Below, in pieces: positions 24,201-39,200 of a stretch of DNA of 64,000 nucleotides. The stretch is from NCBI GenBank assembly GCA_020650975.1, contig JAIPMN010005418.1, forward strand, positions 1 to 64,000, written 5' to 3'. The notes under the pieces were generated by a model, which was not told the origin of the DNA, did no database searches, and saw nothing but the letters and a program-made list of their open reading frames with translations. The DNA is from Apostichopus californicus. Taxonomy: Eukaryota; Echinodermata; Holothuroidea; Aspidochirotida; Stichopodidae. How positions within the stretch are numbered: the stretch's first letter is position 1; the number at the start of each line of letters is the position of its first letter. Made by a program: the position numbers and the translations under genes.

Positions 24201-27200
24201 TCAGGGGTCAAAGGTCTAATTTAGTGAAAATCTCACTATACCTAGGTTGAACAATGTGCAGGGTAGGCTGGTCAGGTGCTCAAGCCTAAGGTCAAAGGTC
24301 AGGGGTCAAATTTAGTGCAAATCTCACTTTACCTAGGTTGAACAATGTGCAGAGTAGACTGGTCAGGTGTTCAAGCCTAAGGTCAAATTAAGTGAAAATC
24401 TCACTTTACCTAGGTTGAACAATGTGCAGAGTAGACTGGTCAGGTGTTCAAGCCTAAGGTCAAAGGTCAAATTTAGTGAAAATCTCACTATACCTAGGTT
24501 GAACAATGTGCAGGGTAGGCTGATCAGGTGGTCAAGCCTAAGGCCTTAGTAGCTTGCATACCCAATTAGTGCAGGACATTGTGCCGTTTGTTTCATGTGG
24601 GCCAGATTTGGCCCACAAACTACCGATTGAGAAGCCCTTTAATAGACTCTTAGTTTATATTACCATCCATTTCCCTGTTCAGTATAACTTTAATCTACTC
24701 TTGCATGCATCTATATCATATTACAATACTACGATGAATTCTACAAAGAAATCCCGGCTGCTTGCAATAATTTAAACACAGTCAGAATTCTAAAACTGAT
24801 GAAACTAGAATCGTTGTAAAACTCACCTATAAAATATGATACAGCAATACTATTTACAAGGATAATATTAAGTGGTAAAGAATAAAGACTGGTTGTTTTT
24901 GGTATAGGGCCATCACATGCCTGTGAAAAAACAAAAATAGAATGTGCACCATTAATCTAGATATGAAGATGAATGAATGCTATGGTAACGAGTCAAAAAA
25001 ACTGGAACATTTTCAATCGATCGATTAAAACCTAAGCAGTCAATGTACGATGAAGTTTTTCATACCAGCTTATATTTTCTTTTCTGTCACCGATATAAAA
25101 GAGGAATGAATGATTTGTACATATTCTGTCAACAAACTATATCTTGTCGATTGTTAATTATCGTTGTTGCTGTTATTGAAGTCTAAAATGAAGACAAATT
25201 TATTCTATTTGTAACTGACGTTTTGCCATAGACTGGATTCTTAAAATTGGAAAGTATATTTCCTTTAAAATTCAAGATACTGTTTGACTTAAGTAGTGAC
25301 AAACCAAACTAGAGGACTTTTACAAAAGTATTTGCCAATCCCATCCTACGGTCATCCACACATAAAAAAATATATATTATGTATGTGCATATATATTTAT
25401 ATATATAGATATATATATATATAGAAATATATATATAGAAATATATATTTCATAACGGTCAGAGAAAATGCTGGTACATCAAGGACTCAGTGTGCTCTTG
25501 AAATGCCTGTACAGTACCCAGCTCAAATACTACTATTTCAGCAGTGCTTGAACTAACCCTCAGAAAACGGCCATCTCTGCCACAGCCACAGCCACTTGCG
25601 ATGATGCCATTAAAAATTATCTGTTACCGACCAACGGGAACAAATGTCGTGCCCACTTTTAATTAAGTTGCCGTAGGTGCCTTGATAATTATCTCGATCA
25701 AGGCTAAACAAAATGTACCGGACTCCTGCAGAAATGTTTATGCCAAAAGACAGCTCTATTAAGCAGCAGTGGGAAACATAAGGAGGTGGAAGTCTCATGA
25801 ACAGACTTCATGGCGTTTACTGTCATTCCTGTACGCGTTTATGCCTGCCCTCTTGGAAGCTAAAATAGTGCTTTGAAGCCCTTCCATTTCAATGAAAATC
25901 CTAACCATTTTTGAACTTGCCTTAGAACAGTTGCCTTGTCCCTCTCTATCCTTAAGCCAATTTTTACACAGAAGACCAAATATGAGGGAACACAAAGTAC
26001 CTCTTATTTTAAATTTACAGTATGTCAAAAGCAGCGCGTACTGAAATATAGGTGTGCCTATTTAGTTTTTGTTTGGCTCTTGAGGATTTTAATCTTAATT
26101 TTCTCAACACTAGATGGACTTTACTCACCACCTCTTCGGCAATATCTAAACCTTCTCCGCTCATAATTCTCTCGATGGTCTCCTGGCACAGCTGTTTCAA
26201 GAACTGTAAGCTTTTGATCTGTTGTTTGACGTCAGCCTCTGTGTGAACGAGGTGTAAAGAAATCATTTCACGTTCGTCTGGAGATACTTTAAAACGGGTT
26301 CTTAGGTTTCAACTGTCCTAAACACAATCACCTCACCAGGTGATTTCTAGTTCAATACAGCTTCTGGATGTTCTGGAAATGTTTCAAACGCTAACACTCT
26401 TGTCATAACACACAACAAATATAACGGGGAAAAAAGAAGAGAAATATGTCCTTTACTGTTAGGACAGAGCACCAAAAGCTGGGATTCTTAATATTATTTT
26501 TAAAATTATTTTTAAAATTAAAATTAAAATTAAAATTAAAATTAAAATTAAAATTAAAAATTAAAAATATTTAAATAATATTTTTTTTTTATATATATTA
26601 TTAAGTTAAGAATTACATCCACTGGTATTGTGATTGCTCAGCAAGTACCAGGACTAATAAAAGTTAAGAAGATAAATATTCACAACCTTGTACCTAGATA
26701 TACATATTTTGCTAACGTACAATGTTACCAACACAAAGTCGGTGACTATAACAGAATGAGGCCGCTGGCTGGCCAACTCTGACCTGCAAAATATTTTAAT
26801 ACTGCCAACGAGAGGAAATGTTTGGCCCATATTCTTGCACTTATCTCATTGGTATGTATGGCTTAGGCTCGAGTAACCTACCAGCCTATGTGGTTTATTG
26901 CTCAATCAAAGTGTAGTGAGATTTATTATTCCGTCTGGTTCTTTGCTCAAATCGATGGTTTCTCTGACTGTCGTAGAAAAATTATTTGAAAACCTCTAAC
27001 CTAGGAGCAACCATGACGAAGTACTCACCACACTAAGACGAGAGTAGTAGACTTGCTTCAAGTCATCAAACTACCTAGTAAAACCCAAAAATTACCCCAT
27101 AAGTGAAAACCATCGCAACTACAAGTGAAAGAAAGTTGGTCTTTGCTGGTAAAAAATTAATAATTCTTTTACTCTTTACCTTCTCGATTGGTTTTATTAG

Positions 27201-30200
27201 CGTCTCTGGATCTTTGCTTAAACATTTCATGATCTACATTTTTGATAATAGCTTCGAGTTCGTCGATACTGCTGCTGGTCTTAATAACGTTCAGGAATGC
27301 TTCAGTTGTGAATGTTGTATCTTTACACTGCAATTTATGAAGAAAATGAAGATGAATATACAGTGTTGGACAAATAAAAGCAATTAAACTTGTGTGTACA
27401 TCTGTGCAGTCAAATAGAAAACATGGTAAAGTATGCCATGATACTGTATTGTATGAATCACTTTAATGTGACACTTAATCTATTGTGATTAAATGGGATA
27501 CCATAATGTTTTATGATGGTACCATAAATTGTGATGTCTGATGTAAATCAATGGGGACACTGTATGTATTATGTTTCTTATATACCGTGATATCATTCTG
27601 ACTACTGAAATATGACATATTTTATATGCTGCATTATGACACTAAATAATCCAAAACGTACCAGGTTTGGATATTTACGAGTGGTGACCAGAACCTATCT
27701 CCTCACCACCTCAGCACTCAATCTAGAGTGAAATGTTAACCTTTTAACACTGTGCGCCCTCTATGAACGGACCCCATGGGTCAATGACCTCCCCTTCTCA
27801 TTCTAAATACTATACCAATTTACTCTTTAACTTTAATATGAAAAATGATATAAAGAAAATACTGCACATGTTTACACAATATTGTATAACATTTGATATC
27901 ATATAATGTTATATGCTGATACAGGATATTAATGTCGTATATGATACTGATCACTAAACTATGATAAATACTATACACTAGGATACTGTACAGTATGTAT
28001 ATATTATACACCATCACATGATACTGTCTCTGATAATGTGATATTGCATTCTTCATTATGATACTGTATAAGGCATACACAATACAGTATAATATACGAT
28101 ATCATATAATGTGATATGCTGATACAGGATATTAATGTCGTATATGATACTGATCACTGCACTATGATTAATACTATACACTAGGATACTGTATGTGTAT
28201 ACTATACACCATCACATGATACTGTCTCTGCAAATGTGATATTGCATTCTTCATTATGATACTGTATAAGGCAGGGGTGGGCAACCTACGGCCCGCGGGC
28301 CACATGTGGCCCCTCAGTGATTTTTTTGCGGCCCGTGAGATGTCTCAAGAAAAAGAAAACAAATCCATCTATTTTACATCAACACAAAAAACGAGCAAGC
28401 TGCTTAGAATTTATCGGCACTAATGATGCTGTCAGGTAGACCTATTATCCCCATTAATTATCAACTGTACTGTATTGACATTATGTTTTTGTGAATACAG
28501 ATTAAGTACTGTACACACACCTATTGCTTGAAAGTCCTTGGAATCAAAGGTTTGAAATCAACAGCAGGTCATTGGTTAGGTGCGGCCCAGTCAATTTTTC
28601 ACCCATTATATCTGGCCCATTCATTCAAAAAGGTTGCCCACCCCTGGTATAAGGCATACAGGATAATGTAAAATGATACTGCAAATTGTAAATACATGAT
28701 ACTGTCAATTCTAAATACATGATACCATACAACTGAAACAAAGCAAAGCTTCTCGATCAGAAATAAAGTGACAACACACAGCAATGCAAATAACACTATA
28801 AACACAAGAAGTAAGATGTATCAGAGGCACGCTTCACCAGACAATGTCAAATTTGATTTGTTTTATTTTTTTGTAGCAGATGACATAAATCAGACAAATT
28901 AATAGCCAGGGTTTTCATTTCGTCTCTTTTCAGATATCTTTTTCCGCGGTATCCTGAGGAAACTGACTAGCAGCCAAACATAAATGTTTCAATTTTATAA
29001 CTTAGTCTGTCTAGCCATTTCCTGCCTCACTTACATCCAATATACTGTTTATACATTTAATCAATATCTTGTGAGGAAGGAGGGAAAGAATAACCCCCCC
29101 CAAAAAAAAAATCACTCACCAGCCAAGAGATGTTTTGATTAACGTAGTCTGGATCGCTAAACATGTCGAGCATCGGTTTCAGGATGTAGCAGGCGAGGAT
29201 TTCTCTCACTAGGAATGTCAACGGCTTGCTCTGAAAATCTTGAGCCGGCAAAACAATGAAGAGCAGAAGCTCTATGACATCACGGAGGTAGTCTAGAAAC
29301 AGAGGGAAAATGAAGACATTGAAACAGGAATACACATAAACATACAAATATAAATGTATTACCATTGTCACACTGATACATGTGATAACCTGATTAATTA
29401 AAGCTTTGTGGAAACGTCACTTATCATTATCTAGGTCATACACCCAGTAACAGATCAACACCCTTCTGGGCCCTAGGTCAACATATACTGGCCTCAACCC
29501 CCTTGTTAGGATTTGCAGGCATGACCCCAAAACAGAAAGTTGGTAATTCTTGCCTGTATGTCTTTGAAGTATTCCCTTTGGGTACCACTTGATCATGTGG
29601 GGTCCATAGGGACTTTAACATAATCTGTTTATTGTACAAACCAGCACTACCAACAGCAGTGATGTAGGGATCATAGTCTACTTTGCATATTATAATTGGG
29701 ATGATAAGTTCTCATTGTAATTATTAAAGTTGTAGGACTAAAATTACAATAAAAGTAAACCTTTGTAGGACCAGAAGAAAGACTTCACAGATTTTCTCTT
29801 AACTTTTGCAGTGGTTTACTTGGATTAATTTGAACGGGAAGAGGAAAATTATTTAAAATTAAAATTAAAAAATATTTAAATATTTTTTCAAAGTAAACAA
29901 TTACATCCACGGCTATCGAGATTGCTCCGCAAGTACCAGGACTAATAAAAGTTTAAAAAAAAAAACAGTTAAGAAGATAAATATTAACAACTTTGTACCT
30001 AGATTTAATCTATTTTAGTATTTACATACTTTTGAATTTGTTTTGGACTATATGTGTTTTGGGCTATTTTATTTTTTATTTTTATTTTTTAGTATATATC
30101 GGATTTAGTACGGGTGTTTTTTATATTGTTGCTTTTGGCTTTTGGCTTTTACATTTTTTGCCTTATTGGTTCTATATATTTAATATTTTGGTTTTTGTTA

Positions 30201-33200
30201 CTATTTGTGTTTAGGTTTTACATTTGTAAAGCGCTTTGAGCAGCTTTGCTGATTATGCGCTATATAAATATTTATTATTATTAGATATACATATTTTGCT
30301 AACGTACAATATGACCAACACAAAGTCGGTGACTGTAACAGGAGTTCAATATTTACCGAGTTCCTTTCCTTCATCGGAGCATATTTCATCCCTGCAGATT
30401 CCATCTTCCATGTCAATTTCAAGATCAAAGAATACAGACTCTAGACTGGGAGCTGTCTCTGGAACATCTGGTGTTTTTTTGGATATAAGGGAAAAAGTAC
30501 AGTAGGCAAATATCAGAATCATTCATTTGACACGAGAACAAAACAAAACACTGTGTGTCATGAGTAATGGTTTAACTCAGGGGTGGGTAACCTACAGCCC
30601 ACGGGCCACATGCGGCCCGCCAGTGATTTTTTTGGGGCCCGTGAGATGTCTCAAGAAAAGAACAAAAACCAATCTTTTTTACATCATCACAAAAAACGAG
30701 CTAGCTGTTTAGAATTCATCGGCACTAATGATGCTGTCAGGTAGGCCTATTATCCCTATTAGTTATCAACTGTACTGTATTGACATTATGTTTTTGTGAA
30801 TACAGATTAAGTACACACACCAATTGCTTGAAAGTCCTCTGAATCCATGGTTTGAAATCAACAGCAGGTCGTTGGTTAGGTGCAGCCCAGTCAATTTTTC
30901 ACTCCTTATATCTGGCCCATTCATTCAAAAAGGTTGCCCACCCCTGGTTTAACTGAATGCATCGGTATAATGTATACACAGTAACATGAGGGTATGGATA
31001 GCAATTAAACAATTTGGAGGATGTCAAATTTGAGGAAATATAGCTAACAGAAGATTAAATAGCTTGCAATAATTGATGTGGGTTATAATCTGCTGTGGAA
31101 GAGAAAAATAATAATTCTCTGAAACCATATATCAAGATTGGGATTTTGGGACGATTTTTGGCACTGGACATCTATTGTGGTGTATCCATTTTTTGCCTTA
31201 ACTATAGTGTATTAATGAAAATACAATATTCCTTATTCCATATTTCTCCGGGCTGCCTAACTGACGCCAGGACTCTAGCCCACCAGATCCTCTGCCCCCC
31301 ACCCCTCCCCCCTCCCACGGTCAGACCAGGTCTTGAGTGTTATCAGACGGGTGATGGAAAATTACATTATTGGAGTGCAGATACTGTAACTGTTACAGAA
31401 TAGTTTTAAAAGCAAATAGCATGGTATGTCCAGATTTTTAATAGAGACATTACTATGTTTCCTACACACCCTCCCATCACCTACCTTCTTTCCTGTACAG
31501 TATTAAAAACGACTATGTTGCTAAGGAAACAGTACATTACCATTGTAATTGTCACATAAAAACTATGATGCATCTCCTGAGCGGAGTTAACTTGTATTTA
31601 CCGTAAATCACATTCTTAATTGAAAATCGTGACATGATATCCCTTGGGGACTTTTTAGCTACGCAACGACTTCCCCAGAAAATTAAAACAATTTCCATGG
31701 ACTGCGATTTGATTTGATTAAGGGCTACCAAGCCGTTTCGGCATCTTTAATACAAACGTTACAGAACTGCTCCTTGCAAGGCGACCTCTGGCGTGAGGAG
31801 ATGAAGTTCTTGACGAGAGAATTAGCCTATTAGGAAATTAGCAACAGGGGATGAGAATAGCCACGGGGGATGAGGTAACAAACCAACCTTATCAAGTTAC
31901 AACCTCTTCCATACAGTTAATGAGAAAATAAAAAGATGAAAGATGAAACAGGGTCAGCTAGTTATTTAAAAATCTAATTAATTGCACGGTACTTATTGTG
32001 TTGACAAATTAATGGAAATTGACCGACTAAGCAAAAGTATATCCCTAGCATACTACATCCTGTCACATGTTTACAACAAAGATGGTTGCTTCATTCAGGG
32101 ATGAGCCTTGGGTAAAAAAAAATCACGGAACTTTGCAAAAATTGCGGTGTAGGCTCCAGTTTGAGTATGCTACAGTGTGTTAGGATAACAGTTTCTGTCC
32201 CCGAGGTAGAAAAGAAATCACGGATATTCCGCGAATTCGCAGAAAAAGCTCATGCCTGTTCATTAAATCAACAGCTGATCAAAAACAAATAAACAGCAAA
32301 GCTAAAAATATCATCAGTATTGCTTCCAATTCTGAACATGTTTGAAAATTAACTAAAAGTTTTCAAAAAGAACAATCTTGTAGGTTCTAACCCTCCAAAT
32401 TATCCTCAAAATTAATCAAAGTGGTTAATTAGACAGTGACATTGTCTCAGTGGAGAAAATTAATTGAAGATGCCAGAAAATAAAAAAAATAAAAAAAGAA
32501 CAATATATTAATTTAGCAGCCAGGCGTGTAGCCAAGGGGGGGGAGCATATTTTTTTTGCCAATCTACGGCTCGGATAATTTGCCTACAGGTTTGCCCCTC
32601 CCTTGGCAAATTCCTCGCTAGGCGCCTGTTAGCAGCAGGGCTAAAGACTGTTAAAAATTTACCTTCTTTGCTTATAATTTTCCTATGTTTTGCCTGAGCA
32701 CTGTGGAAGAGTCTTATGTGTGAGGCAAAGTCCTCCACTGCTGTCCTTGTGACATAGTTGACCCAGTCTACTTCTTTAGCCCTGCCACAAAAACAAAGGA
32801 ATTAAATTAAATCAATTGATCATTCAATCAATGCATGGCGGAATGAATGAATGTTAAAGTGAACACATGAATGGATGGATTGATGAATGAATGGATGAAA
32901 TGAATGAACGAATGAATGAATGAATGAATGAATGAATAAATAAATTATAAATACTAATAATACAAATCTGCTGGCTACATCAAAGTAAGAAATTATCATT
33001 AAACAAAATATGTCAAATTTAATAGGCAATCCAACAGAATGCTAAGTCAACTAATTATTCAGCTCATGTTGTTGAAATCGAAAATCCAAAGAAATATCTC
33101 GCTTATTCGATTTACATAACACTCGCCCCCCCCCCCAAAAAAAAAACTTGGTCAGAATTTTTGTTTGTTTAGAAACTAGATCCTGCCTGACCCCTAGAAA

Positions 33201-36200
33201 AGTAATTAGCCTCCCTCCCCCCCCCCAAAAAAAACAACACATCTCTGGTGATTCCCTATATTGTTCTTCAATACAGAGAGAATTTGCAAGTCTTGGACAA
33301 CATTCAAAATTCTCCTTCAAAAGAGCAGAAGACTTGCTTGCTTTTAAATTAAAAAACACTAATTAGCATAATTCAATTCATTTATTGTTAGCTTTTCCAT
33401 GGTTAAGTATGCAACCCAATTCAGTTAATTTTCCAACCCGTTTGAATATTGTTGTGATAATTGCCCACAGCTATCTTAAAGTTTACGTTTGAACAGTTTC
33501 TTCTCAATATTACATGTATCTTTCTTCCCCAACAATTTACAGAATCTTTTGTCCCCCCCACCCCCCCCCTATAAAAATACAGTAAAGGATAAGAATATAG
33601 CAAAATAGACTGCAGAAGATAATAATTTTTTTAACGCTATCCTCTCGAGAGGAGGTACGCAATGTTGTCTATAGATATTAAGTATGAAAAAAATGTAGTG
33701 AACATAATTTCCAGTTGCAGTAGAGGCTGCCATTAAATATTGATTTGCCCCTTGTTATATATCTCGAGGGTCTGGCTACATCTCACAGGCTGAAGAATAC
33801 CAAGAATTGATTAAAAACACTGTTCACATACTACTGTGCTTTAGAACTACACAATGGAGAGAGTAATACAGGATGCTCGCAAATTGAAAGGAAACGAGGA
33901 TATAATAAATATTTAGCAATTAAAAGCTTTTGCGCTTTTTAATTTCATTTCTTGGGTTTTATGTGATGATAATAAAAGCAAAAAAGAAAGTACTTAAAAT
34001 TTACCTGGTAAATTTGTCAAATTTGCATTCAACTTTTCAAACTGTAAAATGCTATTCTTGGTATACAGATAGTGTGTACAGTATAGTACAACGTGTATGC
34101 TTTTGAACTTGATCGACATTAAAATATTATTGGTGACTGTCATTTCCTATCTTCCTTGTACTGGTTTATAATTTACAAGCAGCCCTGGAAGACATTAAGG
34201 TTTTCTAGAACCGGTAGGCTACTTGCCGTGAAAATGTGTCCCCTTGTTTGGATGGGTTTTTCATTAGCTCCAATTCAAGCAACTTGAGTGTAACCAGGGG
34301 GCTATCTGGCATTTTCTTATCTCTCGTTCATACTACCTTTTTTATGTACAGAACTACCAGGGGGCAACAAGGTTGTACAACATGCACCAGCTATAATTTA
34401 TTTTTGCTCTTTTTTTCCTCTCCTTCATCCTACTGTGGGAATTTTGCCACTGAAGCAACTTTTCCTTCGTTGCACTCGTGAGTGAAAATACAAGAAGAAT
34501 TCTCTTTGGTATATATTCTCTTTGGCGATTATTTACATTTTCAGATTTTAATTTCCCAGGTTTTTATATATCATTTCTTTATTTTTCTATTTAATATCAT
34601 ATTTTCTTATTTGCTATATTTTATATTCACTTGATTTCTGATTCGTAAATTGTTTTCTTGCTATATATTTGTTTTACTGTTTATCATGTAGTTATTATAT
34701 TCTTTTATCCACTATTTTTATTAACTTAATTTAACTTGATTTGTTTCTTATTATTGTTTTATTCTTCATCATGTAAAGTGCATATGAATATATATATTTT
34801 ATAGTATATAAGGAACCATGATAATAATATATTGAGTACAAGTACAAGGGTTTTAAGTACAAGTGACTCATGTTTTACATTAGCATCTAAGTGGGATCAG
34901 GATTTTGCTTTCCCCTAGGGGTGATACCAAAGCTGATCCCGAACATGTCCCACATTTGAGCGAGGGCGTGGGATCGACGTCGTCGTCGAACGATAGAGAA
35001 TTATGCCAACTTGAAGAGGTCATGGTGATTGTTTGTAAACCAACCAGCTAGTTCTACAACTGCAGTAGATGATTGCAGAAGTGTAGAGGGCAAGTAACCA
35101 GAGATCTTGGGTCAAGTGATCTTTGAGTATTCACACTTCAACTTGATTGCTCTTGCTGGGACCAGGCGATCCTGTCGGGATCAGGATCCTCCCAGGATGG
35201 GAGATCACGATTGCAGGGTCTGATTTCGTCGTTGCACTATCAGATCCCGTCCCCCCCATCCCCGCCCCACCCCCATGTTTTCTCTGAACAAGGAACAAGG
35301 AACAAGGACTTAATGTTCATACTTTCTTTAATATATTAAGCTAATTAAATCCTGATTCGTCCTTGAAGAAAAAAAAGTTTTTCACCTATTAGCCAAAGTG
35401 ATGATCACATTTTGAGCCGTTTGTTGTATTTCATGTAGGAATTGCTTGTTATTGCTGATCTCATAATACCAGGGATGGGCGTAGTCCCTCATAGTCAGCC
35501 GTATAATCTGGAGGAAAACAAATAAAAGGGGAAAAAAATGGTTTAATAAGAAATCTTTACATTTGCTATTAAAAAGGAGATCAAATATAGTTTCTAAACT
35601 GAACCCAGGCCAAGATAGATATATAAATACAGATATAGATGTTAAGATTCAATCAAGGCTTTATACAGAATCAATTAGGGACCTTGACAAACTTTCTACA
35701 CAAAGTGTTAATACCTGCATATTTCCAAGGTAAATTAAACCTTCCATATAAACTGGTACCTTGAATAGTGCCACTATCGGTCAGTATAAAAGAGACTGTG
35801 TGTCAATGTAAGGTTTGCAGTTTTCTTGTAAACAATTGCCATAAGCCATTTACTGTACATGTACAGTAGTACCCATACATGTATAGTGAACCATACATAG
35901 TAAACCACAGTTAGCTCAGAAGAAAATCATTAACACGATCACATGTGTTCCAAGATAAGATACTAAAATACTTCTAGACGGTGCATTAGCTTTTATGAGT
36001 CTTTCCAACCATCACTTAAGGCAGGGTTTCCCTAACTTTACCCCCCCCCCCACGAACCCCCTGTGGATGTCAGAGTTGTCCACGAACCCCCAACTTTTCG
36101 AGACACTATCTGAGTCATTATTATACCATAATACGCATAACAGTGCTTCATAAAAGATCAAGTTCAAAGTGTAATATTGTAATGAAAAAAAAACAAGAGA

Positions 36201-39200
36201 TGAACAAATATTTATTTGGAAACTTCAAGATCAGATCACGAATTGTATCAAACGTCTCACGAACCCCCTGGGATGGACTCACGCACCCCCTGGGGGTTCA
36301 TGCAACCCAGTTAGGGAACCCCTGACTTAAGGGGACAGAAACCCATCATCTTAACAGCTGATATATGATAGAGATCCTACTGATGAACAATTCTCTCCCG
36401 AACAGCTAAGAAAACCCCAACTTGAATCTACCTCAGCCTCTGACATTGTGTTTAAATAGTTATTGTATACAGGGTCCCCTCCAGCTGTACCCATGACCTT
36501 CCCCTCTTATCTGTCATAGGTCCCTTCGTCCGTAGCTGCACCCATGATCTTGTTCTGTTTTTTCAACATTAGCATTACATAAATGGATCACACCTAGTGT
36601 TCAAATACCGTATACTGCCAGTCCGTACATGTTTACATGAACGTCACGTATGTACAGTAATGGGGCCAACATTTTGACATGTATACATGAATTCAAAGAC
36701 CATTCAAAATGCTTTTCATACTGGATTTCTGGAAGCAGAGAGTATTCCCACTTAGTTTAGAAATGTAAAAGATAAATTCACACTGTCCATTAAAAAATTC
36801 TCTCTCAATATAAACTGCGATCTAAACTCGATCTAAGATCTGGTTGTTTGAGTCATAAATCATAGCAAAGCTTTCTCCGCAGATGATTGATGAGAATACG
36901 AGGATAAAAATGAAGTTTGTTGTAAAAGATCAAGTATGTCTTTACTGTATAATACACTGCAGTTCAAAGAACAGGGTACACTTACCATGTTATTACACAT
37001 GTATTATACATGTATTATAAGTACCTACTGTAGCTATGAAATCTCAGTAACTTACAGCCTTCAAATTACATATCTGAGTTTTTGTGTTTCAAAGATTTGT
37101 TTGTATTCAATTGTAAATGATACTTAAGAGAAAAAAAAGAAAAAGAAGAAAAGTGTTGACAAGTCAATGTACAGCAGACATAAACAGTGTTAGGTATGTC
37201 TGAGATCATCTGTTAGTCAAATAAACTTAAAGTACTACGGACACCTAGCCTATTCGCTCCATATTAAGCACATTTGTTGTGCCTGGTAATCAAAATTGGT
37301 TGACATTTTTCGAAAAAATTCCTTGTTTCCAAGATATACAAATTTGAAGCTTTGATAAATCTGGAAACTCGTTAAATATGTGCAAACTATGACGTGGAGT
37401 GTTATGCTCTTTCAAAATTTCTTACTTTAGCCGTTAATAAGTTAACCATTAATTACGAGTCCACATATATCATTTGGATGATCTGATGTTCCTCATTTCA
37501 AAGAAGCCAAATAAATATTTCTAAAACTTGCCTTAGGCCTAAAACCTGTGTTCAGTGTTCTTGAAACGAAGGTTGTAAAAACAAAAGAATAACATAACAG
37601 AAACTCAGGCAGTCCCTTCAATTACTTCACAAAAGTGTATAATTAGCCGATGTTTATTCATAAATAAAACTAAAGAAGAAAAGGCTTGTAAAATGGTCAA
37701 TCTTTGATGGATTTTGATGGGAGTTGCAGCTATTTTCATGATTTCTAATACTTATTAGAGTGATTAGGACAATGTTGTTCATAGGAGTCCGTAGACCTTT
37801 AATGAAACTACAGTTAATAAAAGTTCCTGTTTATATTGTTATTATACATATTTTTTTCTCTATTCAAATCTGGACCCAATTTTGTGGAATAGAAAGTAGT
37901 AAATTTCCCTATTTTTGTGAAAGCCTGAACTCAATACAATAGTTCAAGGACACTTGATAAAAAACCTTGCTTGATTTTTCTAGGGTAGAATGAAAACAGA
38001 TACATCGCAGTGGCTTAAATCAGCTTACTCGTGGGAGGTAGCAGGGTTGCATTTAAGGTTTCAACGGTCAAAACGTAAAAAAAAACGATCATGTGAAATT
38101 AACACGGGGACATTCACGACAGTCAGAGGTACTGTTACAATATGTCTGAATTTTCCTAGCTATCTATCATTCATGAGCATCCCAGTGGATTTACAAGATT
38201 TCCAACAATGTCCAGATTTTAAATTGGCCATCCACAGCTTCTCCAATTTTAGTACGGCCAATTGTCCAATACCAGCAGTCCTTCAACCATTCTGAACTTA
38301 TATCGAGAGCCAACAAATCGACTTGAGATCCATGGTTCTTGAAAGTACCCTTCAAATCAATATTAATTCCAGATTTGAGAGGGTGAACCCTCAGCTAAAC
38401 CCCTCCCCAAGGCTGCAAATACTTTCCACCTTGATCTTATAGAGAACGTTCATCTCACATCTGATGCACAAAATGTACAATACAGTATATATGCTTAAAA
38501 GTATGTACAAGGCAAGAAGTGCTACGTTTATACTTGTATATACACACTCAAACATTTCTCAGATGTTAAGTCAGCAGAAAAAAGCATGCCATAGTTGTCA
38601 TGATCTGAATTTGGTAGATTCGGAATGAGGAGACATGGAGAGGTGTTCCAGAGATTGGAAAAAAAAGTGGGAAAATGTTTCCAATCATGTAGGTTGGGTA
38701 AAATGGGATAGTGCATATGTAGTTTGGAGACAGGTAAGCGAGGTGAGAAGTTACACTCAGTACCATGCAGCCTGGTACATGATGCACTTACAGTAATTGT
38801 CACAGAACCTTCATCTTGAAAACTTTTCAAACTACTATACAGAACGGCCTGTACACATAATGTGAAAGAACCTCCACTGTACCCATCATTTTCTTCCCTG
38901 AGTCTGATAGCATCTCTTTTTTGAATTAGCAGTCAGTTGGGACAATTTCCTAATGCTAATACCTCTCTAGACTGTACACCAATATCATGCTCTCAAAGCA
39001 CTGGTATTGTCAGTACAAACAGTTCCTTAACCTTGATCTGATTAGAAACATGATATTCATACTGCACGTACTGACAATACGAGTGCTCTGAAGCGAGACA
39101 TAACACTACAGTATAGAAAAAATTGTCCCAACTGGGTGGAATTAGAATTAGCTTAATGAATATTCATTACTTTTCATGGTTGCTCGCCAGCAAAATTTTT

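Noticed and set aside
37990-38295. 101-codon + strand open frame with basic stretch
   Set aside because: No homology recognised, no splice or promoter support; inside an SNX13 intron.
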